A stretch of DNA of 15,067 nucleotides. Source: CALEUX01 sp964521525 (GTDB taxonomy: Bacteria > Bacteroidota > Bacteroidia > Bacteroidales > Marinilabiliaceae). Shown in pieces: positions 5,585-14,495 of this stretch (its first letter is position 1; each line of letters begins with the position of its first letter). The notes under the pieces were generated by a model. The model did not search any database. It was not told where the DNA came from and saw only the letters and a program-made list of their open reading frames with translations. Where the stretch lies: NCBI GenBank assembly GCA_964521525.1, contig CAZFTD010000078.1, positions 1 through 15,067 on the forward strand. The letters run 5' to 3'. A program made the translations under genes and the position numbers.

Positions 5585-8461
5585 TTTCATGCAGTGCTCT
5601 TTAAACAAACAATACTCACAACTCTTTTCACAGGTGGTTTGAGTAAATGGTTGTTCTTTATCGAACAGAGAAAGCAGGAGTTGATTGAGGTGTTTGGTAA
5701 ATGAATCTTTCAATAGTTCAAGCGTAATTTGTTCTGTATGGTTTTTATCGGGTTTTAAATATAAATCCATCGAAAATTCTTTGCTGAATAGGTGCTTAAC
5801 CGAAATTACTCCAGGTGCTATTGGTAAATTTCTATTTTTCTCGGATGCCATCAGACTGTAGAGCAAAGTTTGGAAAATGGCTTTGCACGAACTGTGCTTT
5901 TCTGCATCGAACAGTTCCGATACATCTTTGATGGTTTGCCCGGCCTGCCCGGTTTTGTAATCAATAATGCGTAAAGTATGGTTGCGTATATCGGTTCGGT
6001 CAATGGTGCCACCCAAATTAACTACCAATCCATTTGATAATGTTAGTTTCGTATTCACCACCTCTTCCAGTGAGACTAATTTAAATGGTGTGGCTTCCAT
6101 CTCTTTTCGCAAAAACTGTTTTATGTACTTGAACAGCACTTCGTAAATCAAACTGTTTTTACCCTGCAAATCGGCAAAAACGGTTGATTTCTCCCTGATA
6201 AACGGAATGTTCGCAACAAAAACATCGTTCATGGTTTCTATTATCGATCCTTCGTTGTTCAGAATGGCTTGTAAATCGGTGGCATTGATGGTTTGACCGG
6301 AAAAAGGCGTATATATTTTTTCCAGAATCTGGTGGAATAAATTACCAAAAACTCTGGGGTCGAGGTCTTCTCCAATAATGTCGGGCTCTTTAATACGGGC
6401 AATGTATTTAAAATAAAACCTTAACGGGCATTCAATATAAGTGCTGAGTGCGCTGGGCGACAAAGATTGGCCAGCTTCAGTAATCCATTGATTGATAATA
6501 GATATAACGTCAGGGGTTTTGGATGCTTCTATTTTCTGATAAACCGGAATATTAACCTGCTGAATGGCAGTTTCAATTTTAACTTCGCCCGGGTACTCGT
6601 AATACAGTTGTTGTAAAAAACGGCTCATTTCGCCTTCGCCGGTAACAGTTTTGGTGGTGGAATAAACAAGTTTTACTTCGGATGCCCGGTTTATAAGCCG
6701 GTAAAAATAATAAGCAAAAATAGCATCCTGATTATCGATGGTTGGTAAGTTATGCCCTTTCCGTAAATTGTAGGGAATAAATGAGTTGGGTGGCGATGTA
6801 CGGGGGAAAACGCCTTCGTTCATGCTTAAAATTATCAGCTTATCAAAATCAAGGGCTCTGGTTTCCAGAAGTCCCATTATTTGCAGGCCGCTCAAGGGCT
6901 CTCCTTTAAAAGGAACGGTTTCCTGTTCAGCAATACGTCTGAAAAGCAACAACCAGGTGTCGGGCGAGGGTTGGTACTTTTGGTACGCAATAATATCAGA
7001 AAGGCGCTTGACTACTGTATAGAGGTGGAAAACAAATTCCCGCTCAAATTCGGTATTCTCCTTTTTTTCAAGTTGTTTAAATACATGTAATAACAGGTCA
7101 CTGAGGTATTGAGTAAGTTCAGAGACAGTTTCTATTTTTCTGAAAATAAGGTTGGTTAAGTCAGAATCTCCAAGTGAATCTTTCTCAACAAAAATATGGT
7201 TCGATGCTATAATTTGTTGTATCAGATCTCCCTTTTTTTCGCCCATTACTATGGTCATATACTGATGCCTGAGCAGTGCCAGCAGAGGGCGGTGATAAAA
7301 CCATGTTTTACCTTCTTTGGTTGTTCGTGCCGATTTCTGAAGGGTTAAGATATTCTCGATTAATCCGTAAGCGGGTGTGCTTTTTAACGGATAACCCAAT
7401 GTAACGTTGATGCTGTTAATTTCCATTGGAACCGCATGTAATGCTGCAAAAAGCTGATTTTCATCAGCCAGAATCAGGGCCAGATTCTCTTCAGTTATGT
7501 TCGGGTTGACACTCGCATTACTAAAAAATTTATTTGCTATCTGGGCCTGAACCAAATCGTTGGGTGCCGATGTTATGGTAATTGGTGGCAGTTGCTCCGG
7601 GTTGGGCGATTGCCAGTTGTCAGGTGCCGGAAAATCGATGATATTTTGCTTTACAAAACGAACGGCTTCATGCTCAACCCCCGAGTTTTTAAAGGGTCCG
7701 CCGGTGCTTTGTTCCATTATCCATTGTGGGTAGTCCCAGAAAAAGGAGGCTTTTTTATGTATTTTCAGAAAGTTGAACATCACCTTTTCGCAATCGTTCA
7801 GGGCGTTAAATCCGGCAAATACAATTCTCTTGTAAGGTGTTTCAAATATTTTTTCGTTTTGAATTCGTTCGGCTGTCATCCTGTAAATCATGCCTTCATA
7901 GGCTTCTCCATCGTTGTTGAGTTCGTTGCGAAAAGAGGTATAAAGCTCAAACAGGTTTTCCCATGTATTAATAAATTCTTCCTGATGCTTCGATAGCTTC
8001 TGGATATCAAAACTGCTCCAGAATGAACGAATAGCTTCAATCTGGGCTTGATTTAAATAACTTAAGTCATCTTCTAAGGCTTTAATATCGGCCAAATTGG
8101 CAAAGAGTTTTTTAGGGTTGGCCAGATATTTGTCAATGTCGTTGAAATCGTTGATCAACATTTCTCCAAAGGGGATAAAATCGTCGATAGATATATCCGA
8201 CTTCATTATTTTTTGATAGCACTGGTGCAGCCTGAAAACCAGTGAAATATTATCACAAACCGGTATGGGTGTGATGCTGTTAAATAATTCGCTGATGGTT
8301 AATGTTTTGGGCGCCCAGATTGGGGCGTTGATTTTTTGACTGAGATGCCTGTTGAAAAACAATCCTGCTCTTCGGCCCGGAAATACAAAACAAATATCGC
8401 TTAGTTCTGTTAAATGGTTTTGAATATGATAATCGGCAAGTTGTTCGAGAAAACTTTGCAT
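5582..8461 (-). CDS. AddB-like PD-(D/E)XK nuclease family protein
   Basis: This 959-residue protein resembles the AddB subunit of AddAB helicase-nucleases, which process double-strand DNA ends for recombination. The C-terminal RecB-like nuclease domain (about 665-959) has LSTYIECPLRFYF (672-684), GNLFHQILE with His710, GGTIDR with Asp821 and IIDYKTG with Asp834 and Lys836, so the nuclease residues are present. Cys678 plus Cys948, Cys951 and Cys957 reproduce the AddB iron-sulfur staple spacing (C-x2-C-x5-C at the end). Cys944 is an extra cysteine. FDKLIILSMNEGVFPR (539-554) resembles the inactivated-helicase core of AddB. The N-terminal VFPGRRAGLFFNRHL stands where a Walker A would be but lacks GKS/T, so ATP binding here is unlikely. 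The partner AddA is not in the window. A TAnnTTTG box lies just upstream. The broad family call is firm; assignment as the true AddB subunit is inference. Confidence 0.88.
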   Translation of the reverse strand: MQSFLEQLADYHIQNHLTELSDICFVFPGRRAGLFFNRHLSQKINAPIWAPKTLTISELFNSITPIPVCDNISLVFRLHQCYQKIMKSDISIDDFIPFGEMLINDFNDIDKYLANPKKLFANLADIKALEDDLSYLNQAQIEAIRSFWSSFDIQKLSKHQEEFINTWENLFELYTSFRNELNNDGEAYEGMIYRMTAERIQNEKIFETPYKRIVFAGFNALNDCEKVMFNFLKIHKKASFFWDYPQWIMEQSTGGPFKNSGVEHEAVRFVKQNIIDFPAPDNWQSPNPEQLPPITITSAPNDLVQAQIANKFFSNASVNPNITEENLALILADENQLFAALHAVPMEINSINVTLGYPLKSTPAYGLIENILTLQKSARTTKEGKTWFYHRPLLALLRHQYMTIVMGEKKGDLIQQIIASNHIFVEKDSLGDSDLTNLIFRKIETVSELTQYLSDLLLHVFKQLEKKENTEFEREFVFHLYTVVKRLSDIIAYQKYQPSPDTWLLLFRRIAEQETVPFKGEPLSGLQIMGLLETRALDFDKLIILSMNEGVFPRTSPPNSFIPYNLRKGHNLPTIDNQDAIFAYYFYRLINRASEVKLVYSTTKTVTGEGEMSRFLQQLYYEYPGEVKIETAIQQVNIPVYQKIEASKTPDVISIINQWITEAGQSLSPSALSTYIECPLRFYFKYIARIKEPDIIGEDLDPRVFGNLFHQILEKIYTPFSGQTINATDLQAILNNEGSIIETMNDVFVANIPFIREKSTVFADLQGKNSLIYEVLFKYIKQFLRKEMEATPFKLVSLEEVVNTKLTLSNGLVVNLGGTIDRTDIRNHTLRIIDYKTGQAGQTIKDVSELFDAEKHSSCKAIFQTLLYSLMASEKNRNLPIAPGVISVKHLFSKEFSMDLYLKPDKNHTEQITLELLKDSFTKHLNQLLLSLFDKEQPFTQTTCEKSCEYCLFKEHCMK

Positions 8462-8483
8462 ATAAGTATAGTTTGCTTCATTT

Positions 8484-8491
8484 CAAATATA
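8484..8491 (-). promoter_or_regulatory. Putative -7 box for the nuclease gene
   Basis: Leftward TATATTTG (8491-8484) matches TAnnTTTG exactly and ends 22 bp before the ATG at 8461, implying a leader of about 15 nt. No TTTG is visible at the -33 position, so it is a partial match. The rest of the gap up to sucA (8492-8631) shows no clear rightward promoter or RNA element. Confidence 0.45.
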
Positions 8492-8631
8492 GAAACATTT
8501 CATGGATTTAGCTTGTTATCCTGTCAGGGGATTTTGAAAAATTCACAATTTGTTTTAATTTAAGAAAATTAATCAGGTTACTCTTCACAGCAGGTAATAG
8601 TGCCTGTTTTGAGGTTTTAAAAACAGTGTCT

Positions 8632-11451
8632 ATGGATGATTTTTCTTTTGTGGTGAATAGCGATATTCAAGCCATTGAAGATTTGTACCGGCAATATCAG
8701 AAAGATCCCGGTTCGGTTGATCAGGGTTTTGCCATATTCTTTAAGGGATTCGATTTTGCGCTTAAAAATTTTCAACCATCGGTAGGCCAGGTAATTAACA
8801 AGGAGTTTAATGTAATTAATCTGATTCACGGTTACCGCCAGCGTGGGCACCTGTTTACTAAAACCAATCCGGTTCGAACCCGCAGGCAGTATTTTCCAAC
8901 TCTCGATATCGAAAATTTTGGCCTGAACCAGACCGATTTAGATACCGTTTTTGAAGCCGGAAATCTTATTGGCATTGGCCCGTCTCCTTTGCGATCTATC
9001 ATTGAGCACCTGCAACAAACCTATTGCTTATCGGTGGGCGTTGAATACCTTTATATCCGAATTCCGGAAGTGGTTAACTGGCTGCGCGAAAAAATGGAGT
9101 CGGTGAAGAATCTACCCGATTATTCTCCTGCTAAAAAGAAAAATATTTACCGACAATTAAAGCGTGCCGTTGGGTTCGAAGATTTTATTCATAAAAAATT
9201 CGTCGGTCAAAAACGTTTTTCTCTCGAAGGTTCGGAAGGTTTAATTCCGGGGCTGTCTGCTGTTATTCAAAAAGGTGCTGAGCTTGGTGCCGAAGAGTTT
9301 GTTTTTGGAATGGCTCACCGCGGGAGGCTCAATGTGCTTTCGAATATTCTGGGTAAGCCATATCGCAATATTTTTAAGGAGTTTGTGGCCGATGAGTATG
9401 ACGATCATATCTCTCTTGGCGATGTAAAATACCATTTGGGGTACGATAATTTTCTGATAACTGAGAACAATAAAAAAGTTAGACTATGCTTATTGCCCAA
9501 TCCATCGCACCTTGAGGCTGTTACACCGGTTGCCGAAGGGTTGGCTCGTTCCAGAATTGAACATGCTTATAACAACGATTTTAAAAGGGTTGTGCCGATA
9601 ATTATTCATGGCGATGCGGCTATTGCAGGGCAGGGCGTTGTTTACGAAGTTGTGCAGATGGCCAAACTGCCGGGTTACAAAACCGGTGGAACCATTCATG
9701 TGGTAGTAAACAATCAGGTTGGCTTTACTACCAACTACCTCGAAGCCCGTTCGAGTACCTATTGTACCGATGTGGGTAAAGTAACCGGCTGTCCGGTTTT
9801 TCATGTTAATGGCGATGATGCCGAGGCCGTTGTTTATACTTTTGAACTGGCCATGGCGTTCCGTCAACGGTTTAATACCGATGTTTTTATCGATATTCTG
9901 GCCTACCGCAAATACGGCCATAACGAAGGCGACGAACCAAGGTTTACACAGCCAACACTTTATAAAACCATTGCTTCGCACCCCAATCCACGTGATATTT
10001 ATGGGAAATTACTGGTGCAGCAAGGCCATCTGTCGAAAGATGAGTTAAATGCACTCAATACCGAATTCGAAAATTATCTCGAAGAAGAGCTTTTGGCTTC
10101 CAGGGAGATTAAGAAAATGTCAATTAGTCGGTTTTTGCCCGATTTATGGGCTGATTTTCGTTATTCTCAGTCGTGCGACTGTGAAGCATTGGTGCAAACC
10201 GGTGTCCACATAGATGAACTGACTAAACTTGGTGATAAAATCAATCATCTCCCCGAGGATAAACCATTCTTTGCAAAAGTGCATAAAATACTCGACGACC
10301 GAAAAAAAATGCTCAACAAAGGGGTTGTTGACTGGGCACTGGGCGAATTACTGGCTTATGCTTCGTTAGTTTCTGAAGGACATCCGGTGCGGTTAAGCGG
10401 ACAGGATTCGGAACGAGGAACTTTTGCTCACCGACATGCCAGTTTTACCCTTGAAGACATGAACGAGCGGTTTACTCCGCTAAAACAGCTCGACTCAGAA
10501 AACGCTTCATTTAATGCCTATAATTCTCCTTTATCAGAATATGGCGTAATGGGTTTTGAATATGGCTATGCGCTGGGTGTACCAAAGGGTTTAACCATTT
10601 GGGAAGCGCAATTTGGTGATTTCTCAAACGTGGCCCAGGTTATTATCGACCAGTACATTAGTTCTGCTGAAGAGAAGTGGGGATTGATGAACGGTTTGGT
10701 GCTTTTTTTGCCGCACGGTTTTGAAGGGCAGGGACCGGAGCATTCAAGTGCAAGGTTGGAGAGATATTTAGCCGTTTCGGCCCGCAATAATATGCAGGTT
10801 TTGAACTGTACCACACCCGCCAACTTATTCCATGCTTTGCGCAGACAGGTTAAGCGCGATTTCAGAACCCCAATGGTTGTCTTTACCCCAAAAAGTTTAT
10901 TGAGGCATCCTCAGGTTATTTCCGCAGTTGATGAACTCGAAAACGGACATTTTCAACCGGTCATTGACGATAATTCGGTTAATCCCGAAGCAGTTAAGCG
11001 TTTGGTGTTTTGTTCGGGGAAGATTTATTATGACCTTTTGGCACGACAAAAGGAATTGAATGCTAAAGATATAGCCTTAATCCGTGTTGAGCAGTTGCAT
11101 CCATTTCCAAAACAGTCCATACAATCGGTTTTTGACAAATATTCAAAAGCATTATTGGCCCTTTGGGTGCAGGAAGAACCTGAAAATATGGGAGCCTGGA
11201 ATTATATTCGCAGTCAGTTGCCCGACAGGCATCTGGTACCTGTTGCCCGTATAGCCAGTGGTAGTCCGGCAACAGGGTTAGCAGGGTTACACAACATTGG
11301 TCAAAACGAAATAATCAACAAGGTATTTAAAAAATGTCATTGCGACCTGAAACTTCCTTATTGCAGTCTCGAATGTATGGAAGGTAAAACCAGAGAGGAG
11401 ATATTAAAACAACATAATTATTTTAATGAGCCAACAAGGTTTTCTATTTAA
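8632..11451 (+). CDS. sucA: 2-oxoglutarate dehydrogenase E1 component
   Basis: The thiamine-diphosphate E1 subunit decarboxylates 2-oxoglutarate and transfers the succinyl group to the lipoyl arm of SucB in the TCA cycle. I choose the ATG at 8632 (939 residues) over the in-frame GTG at 8626 because MDDFSFVVNSDIQAIEDLY matches the usual N-terminus. Domains in order are the N-terminal E2-contact segment (1-45), the dehydrogenase E1 domain with MAHRGRLNVLSNI (227-239), NPSHLEAVTPVAEG (290-303), IHGDAAIAGQGVVYE (325-339) and NNQVGFTTN (360-368), the transketolase-like pyrimidine domain with SGQDSERGTFAHRHA (589-603) and IWEAQFGDFSNVAQ (656-669), and the C-terminal domain. The last 40 residues carry an unusual cysteine cluster, Cys902, 904, 911 and 915. 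sucB follows after 54 bp in the same direction, forming an operon. Succinyl-CoA synthetase and lpd genes are not adjacent. Confidence 0.97.
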   Translation: MDDFSFVVNSDIQAIEDLYRQYQKDPGSVDQGFAIFFKGFDFALKNFQPSVGQVINKEFNVINLIHGYRQRGHLFTKTNPVRTRRQYFPTLDIENFGLNQTDLDTVFEAGNLIGIGPSPLRSIIEHLQQTYCLSVGVEYLYIRIPEVVNWLREKMESVKNLPDYSPAKKKNIYRQLKRAVGFEDFIHKKFVGQKRFSLEGSEGLIPGLSAVIQKGAELGAEEFVFGMAHRGRLNVLSNILGKPYRNIFKEFVADEYDDHISLGDVKYHLGYDNFLITENNKKVRLCLLPNPSHLEAVTPVAEGLARSRIEHAYNNDFKRVVPIIIHGDAAIAGQGVVYEVVQMAKLPGYKTGGTIHVVVNNQVGFTTNYLEARSSTYCTDVGKVTGCPVFHVNGDDAEAVVYTFELAMAFRQRFNTDVFIDILAYRKYGHNEGDEPRFTQPTLYKTIASHPNPRDIYGKLLVQQGHLSKDELNALNTEFENYLEEELLASREIKKMSISRFLPDLWADFRYSQSCDCEALVQTGVHIDELTKLGDKINHLPEDKPFFAKVHKILDDRKKMLNKGVVDWALGELLAYASLVSEGHPVRLSGQDSERGTFAHRHASFTLEDMNERFTPLKQLDSENASFNAYNSPLSEYGVMGFEYGYALGVPKGLTIWEAQFGDFSNVAQVIIDQYISSAEEKWGLMNGLVLFLPHGFEGQGPEHSSARLERYLAVSARNNMQVLNCTTPANLFHALRRQVKRDFRTPMVVFTPKSLLRHPQVISAVDELENGHFQPVIDDNSVNPEAVKRLVFCSGKIYYDLLARQKELNAKDIALIRVEQLHPFPKQSIQSVFDKYSKALLALWVQEEPENMGAWNYIRSQLPDRHLVPVARIASGSPATGLAGLHNIGQNEIINKVFKKCHCDLKLPYCSLECMEGKTREEILKQHNYFNEPTRFSI

Positions 11452-11505
11452 TCAAACCCCTGTTTCCAAAACAGATTCTATTAATTTTACTGAAAGCTTT
11501 ATATT

Positions 11506-12753
11506 ATGATTATTGAAGTAAAAGTGCCTACGCCCGGGGAGTCCATAACCGAAGTTGAAGTATCATCGTGGATGGTATCCGACGGAGACCTTGTTCAAAA
11601 GAATCAGGAACTGGCCGAAATTGAATCCGATAAGGCTACATTGTCATTAACTGCTCCGGAGGCTGGCAAAATAAAGCTATTGGTTAAAACCGGAGAGGTG
11701 GTAAAAGTTAATTCAATAGCTTGTACTATCGATACTTCTTTTGAAGTGGTTGTGAGCTCTGCAGTTGCATCAGATAAAGTATTGGAAGAAAAAGCAGGAA
11801 AAGAGGAAAAGCAGTTTAAGAGTGAAACTCCCCTTGTTCAGAAGCCTCAGGAAACTGATGTTAAAGTAACACCATTGGCCCGACAAAAAATGGAGTTGGA
11901 AAACCTGAGTATAGACGAAGTCCTTTCAGGGTTGAGAAAACTTACTGTTAAGGATGTTGAAGCGGTTATGCATTTACGCCAATTAAACAGCGGAGAACCA
12001 AAATTTACAAGTGGTGAGGCCCGAAGAGAGGAATCGCGTGAAAAGATGAGTCAGTTGAGAAAGAAACTCAGCGAACGCTTAGTTAAAGTTAAGAATGAAA
12101 CAGCCATGCTCACCACCTTTAATGAGGTTGATATGTCGCGGGTGATGGAATTAAGGCGAAATTATCAGGATGCTTTTTTTAAAAAATATGGCTATAAAAT
12201 AGGGTTAATTTCTTTCTTTATTAAAGCTGTTTCCAACGCTGCCAAACTATACCCTATAGTAAACAGTCGCATCGACGATGGCGAAATTGTAACACCCAAT
12301 TATACCGATGTTTCTGTTGCTGTTCAGTCGCCCAAAGGATTAATGGTGCCAGTTATTCGAAATGTGGAGTCTTTAAGCCTGCCGCAAATTGAATCGGAGT
12401 TAAAGCGATTGTCAGAAAAGGCCAGAGATGGCAAAATATCAATAGAGGAGATGACTGGTGGCACCATAACCGTTACCAATGGAGGCACTTTTGGCTCTAT
12501 GTTGTCAACGCCATTAATAAATCCTCCGCAATCGGCCATTTTGGGGATGCACAATATTGTTGATAGGCCGGTTGCTATCAACGGAAATGTGGAAATACGT
12601 CCCATCATGTATCTGGCTCTGAGTTACGACCATCGTATTGTTGACGGGAAAGACTCCGTGGGCTTTTTGGTGGCAGTAAAAAAGATGATTGAGGAGCCCT
12701 TGGGCTTATTATCAGTCGATAAAAATCCAAACGAACTTTTATTAGGCCTTTGA
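11506..12753 (+). CDS. sucB: Dihydrolipoyllysine-residue succinyltransferase (E2)
   Basis: This is the core of the 2-oxoglutarate dehydrogenase complex. It carries the succinyl group on a lipoyl lysine and passes it to CoA. Its 415 residues show a lipoyl domain (1-77) with Lys43 in ESDKATLSL as the lipoylation site. A charged linker follows, then a peripheral subunit-binding domain (about 119-155). The catalytic domain (about 178-413) has FNEVDMSRVMELR, the Gly-rich TGGTITVTNGGTFGS and the acyltransferase motif HRIVDG with His376 and Asp380. The binding domain is divergent, with SGLRKLTVKDV where GTGxxGRxTKxDV is usual. It has a single lipoyl domain, as is normal for SucB. The gene is 54 bp behind sucA, so shared transcription is expected. 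The stop codon is inside the stem-loop of a strong terminator. The adjacency to sucA makes SucB far more likely than another E2. Confidence 0.95.
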   Translation: MIIEVKVPTPGESITEVEVSSWMVSDGDLVQKNQELAEIESDKATLSLTAPEAGKIKLLVKTGEVVKVNSIACTIDTSFEVVVSSAVASDKVLEEKAGKEEKQFKSETPLVQKPQETDVKVTPLARQKMELENLSIDEVLSGLRKLTVKDVEAVMHLRQLNSGEPKFTSGEARREESREKMSQLRKKLSERLVKVKNETAMLTTFNEVDMSRVMELRRNYQDAFFKKYGYKIGLISFFIKAVSNAAKLYPIVNSRIDDGEIVTPNYTDVSVAVQSPKGLMVPVIRNVESLSLPQIESELKRLSEKARDGKISIEEMTGGTITVTNGGTFGSMLSTPLINPPQSAILGMHNIVDRPVAINGNVEIRPIMYLALSYDHRIVDGKDSVGFLVAVKKMIEEPLGLLSVDKNPNELLLGL

Positions 12754-12768
12754 AAAAAGGCCTTTTTT
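12744..12768 (+). terminator. Intrinsic terminator of sucAB operon
   Basis: AGGCCTTT (12744-12751) and AAAGGCCT (12756-12763) form a perfect 8-bp stem closed by a GAAA tetraloop of the stable GNRA class. Five more T follow (12764-12768). The left arm and loop include the last sucB codons and its TGA. The T-run touches the last bases of the convergent DUF4293 gene. In the leftward direction there is no U-run, so it acts on sucAB only. Confidence 0.9.
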
Positions 12769-13225
12769 ATCGAATACGGTCAATGGATCGTATCAGCGCT
12801 TCGTCTCTTCCAATGGCTTTTATGGCCATAAAAACAAGCACCATCGAAATTAGTGGTAATACTATTGCCCAGGTAAAGCTTAGTTCAGCGCCAAGTTCTT
12901 TCGAAGCTGTTTTTCCAAAATAATAAATCATGCCTGATAATCCGGCCAGTAAAACCATTCCCATGGCTGCTAACCTGATTTGGAGTATTCTTTTTCGAAA
13001 CAAAAATATAATAATCAACAGAAGTGCAACATCTGCTATCAGTAATGTTGTTAATGCATAAGCCGGCATCACCAGACGTACTTCTGAATCAATGGAGTAC
13101 ACCCCCTCAACGGTAAGTCGGAATAGCCCGGTTTCGTTGGCAAGCTGGGCCATATCTATTGAAAATAATACTGATATTATTATCAGCGCAACGAGTAAAT
13201 ATAAAGACTGAATGCGTTGTATCAT
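12767..13225 (-). CDS. DUF4293 family membrane protein
   Basis: This small integral membrane protein of unknown function belongs to a family that I associate with Bacteroidota. I choose the ATG at 13225 (152 residues), because MIQRIQSLYLL is the usual family N-terminus. A longer in-frame start at 13258 would add 11 residues that overlap a good promoter. Four hydrophobic segments are visible at about 8-25, 55-76, 84-103 and 118-137. The charged C-terminus RDEALIRSIDRIR (140-152) is typical and probably cytoplasmic. There is no catalytic motif. The gene converges on sucB with 13 bp between stop codons and diverges from the phosphorylase gene. Confidence 0.85.
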   Translation of the reverse strand: MIQRIQSLYLLVALIIISVLFSIDMAQLANETGLFRLTVEGVYSIDSEVRLVMPAYALTTLLIADVALLLIIIFLFRKRILQIRLAAMGMVLLAGLSGMIYYFGKTASKELGAELSFTWAIVLPLISMVLVFMAIKAIGRDEALIRSIDRIR

Positions 13226-13236
13226 ATTTTTTTTGG

Positions 13237-13267
13237 CAAAAATAGAAATAAACTCCATAAATTCAAT
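13237..13267 (-). promoter_or_regulatory. Putative promoter for DUF4293 gene
   Basis: Leftward TTG (13267-13265), a 20-nt spacer and TATTTTTG (13244-13237) fit the Bacteroidota consensus. Transcription would start about 5 nt before the ATG at 13225, an almost leaderless message. This position also argues against translation from 13258. Confidence 0.5.
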
Positions 13268-13601
13268 AAAACTGATTGACTGCCTTTCTACTTTTGAAGA
13301 GCAAAACTTTGTTATAAAATCTTATATTGTTTGTACTTAGGAATTGATTAGTTATTATTTTTTTATTATATTTAATTGATAAAGATATGGATATATCATA
13401 AAGAGGCATTAGCTAATTAACAGGGGCTGTTGATAAGAAATTAATGGTAAATTCAATTTTTTTTTATTAATTTGAAGTATCAGAATGTTGATTACATAAC
13501 ATTATTAAAGTAAAAAAGGACGGTAGAACTTTTATCCGCTTTTGGCTGTTTAATAAATAGTTAGTGTTAATTCTGATTGTTTGAATTTTAAATAATCAAC
13601 C
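13268..13601. other. AT-rich intergenic region, no gene seen
   Basis: This 334-bp gap lies between the divergent DUF4293 and phosphorylase genes. It is strongly AT-rich with several T-runs and holds no plausible ORF or tRNA. One rightward TAnnTTTG match, TACTTTTG at 13289-13296, lacks a -33 partner and would leave a leader of about 300 nt. No better promoter for the phosphorylase gene is visible nearer to it, and I see no recognisable riboswitch. Confidence 0.5.
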
Positions 13602-14477
13602 ATGAATAGAATACCAGAATCAGAACTTATTATAAATCCCGATGGATCTGTTTTTCATTTGCACATAAAACCCGGTCAGTTGGCTTCAACCGTTATTCTG
13701 GTTGGAGACCCCGGAAGGGTTGAAACGGTTGCTTCTTATTTTCAAGAGGTTATTCACGAAGGGCAGAACCGCGAATTTGTATGGAAAACCGGGCTTTTTA
13801 ACAACAAGCACTTTACTGTTTTGTCAACTGGTATTGGCACTGACAACATTGACATTGTAATAAACGAGTTGGATGCATTGGTTAACGTGGATTTTGAAAC
13901 CCGAGCTCCAAAACCGGAGCATCAAACATTGGAGATTGTGCGTATTGGCACATCTGGTTCATTACAACAGGATTTGCCCATCGATAGCTGGTTGCTTAGT
14001 ACCAAAGCCGTTGGGTTCGATGGCCTGCTGAATTTTTACGCCAATCGTAACAGTGTTTGTGATTTGAAGTTCGAAGAAGCTTTTATTCAGCATGTTGCCT
14101 GGAAAACTTGTTTGCCGGCGCCATATACAGTTGATGCAAATCCGGAGCTTTTAGCAAGGCTTTCGGGTAGTAAAGTTATTAACGGAGTAACCATTTCGGC
14201 TCCAGGTTTTTATGGGCCCCAGGGAAGGGTTATTCGATTGCCGTTACGCATGCCTGCTTTAAACCAAAGTATTACCAATTTCAGGTTTGGAACATTGCGC
14301 ATTACTAATTTTGAAATGGAATGCTCCGCCATTTATGGCCTTTCTGCATTGCTTGGGCATAAAGCAGCCACTGTTTGTGCCATCATTGCAAACCGTTTGG
14401 CCGGAAAGTACAGTAAAGATTACAAAGTGGTTGTTAAAGCGTTAATTGAATACGTATTAATGTCTCTTTCAAAGTAA
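13602..14477 (+). CDS. Uridine phosphorylase-like nucleoside phosphorylase
   Basis: This PNP/UDP family enzyme (PNP_UDP_1 fold) would split a nucleoside with phosphate into base and pentose 1-phosphate, a cytosolic salvage reaction. Its 291 residues exceed the roughly 253 of E. coli Udp. The phosphate-binding VGDPGRV (34-40) and RIGTSGS (114-120), the STGIGTDNIDIVINEL segment (75-90) and the ribose-binding NFEMECSAIYGL (236-247) are all present. FYGPQGR (203-209) resembles the FYPGQER segment of Udp, where Gln166 and Arg168 recognise uracil. Gln207 and Arg209 would match, so uridine is the best substrate guess. Other pyrimidine nucleosides or a divergent purine substrate are possible. The next gene starts 18 bp downstream in the same direction, suggesting co-transcription. 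Confidence 0.88.
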   Translation: MNRIPESELIINPDGSVFHLHIKPGQLASTVILVGDPGRVETVASYFQEVIHEGQNREFVWKTGLFNNKHFTVLSTGIGTDNIDIVINELDALVNVDFETRAPKPEHQTLEIVRIGTSGSLQQDLPIDSWLLSTKAVGFDGLLNFYANRNSVCDLKFEEAFIQHVAWKTCLPAPYTVDANPELLARLSGSKVINGVTISAPGFYGPQGRVIRLPLRMPALNQSITNFRFGTLRITNFEMECSAIYGLSALLGHKAATVCAIIANRLAGKYSKDYKVVVKALIEYVLMSLSK

Positions 14478-14495
14478 TTGATAGTGATAGATTGT

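Noticed and set aside
7592..7996. Rightward 134-residue reading frame inside the nuclease gene
   Set aside because: It is a shadow of the leftward 959-residue gene, with no promoter or family resemblance.
8587..8605. Short inverted repeat CAGG/CCTG before sucA
   Set aside because: The stem is only four base pairs around an eight-base loop with no U-run, so it is not distinguishable from chance.
8626..8631. GTG start of sucA two codons before the ATG
   Set aside because: The ATG at 8632 gives the usual N-terminus, and no ribosome binding signal favours the GTG.
9490..9981. Leftward 163-residue reading frame inside sucA
   Set aside because: It is antisense to the most conserved part of sucA and has no recognisable domain.
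13226..13258. Upstream ATG of the DUF4293 gene
   Set aside because: It would add 11 atypical residues overlapping a good promoter box; the family usually starts MIQRIQ.
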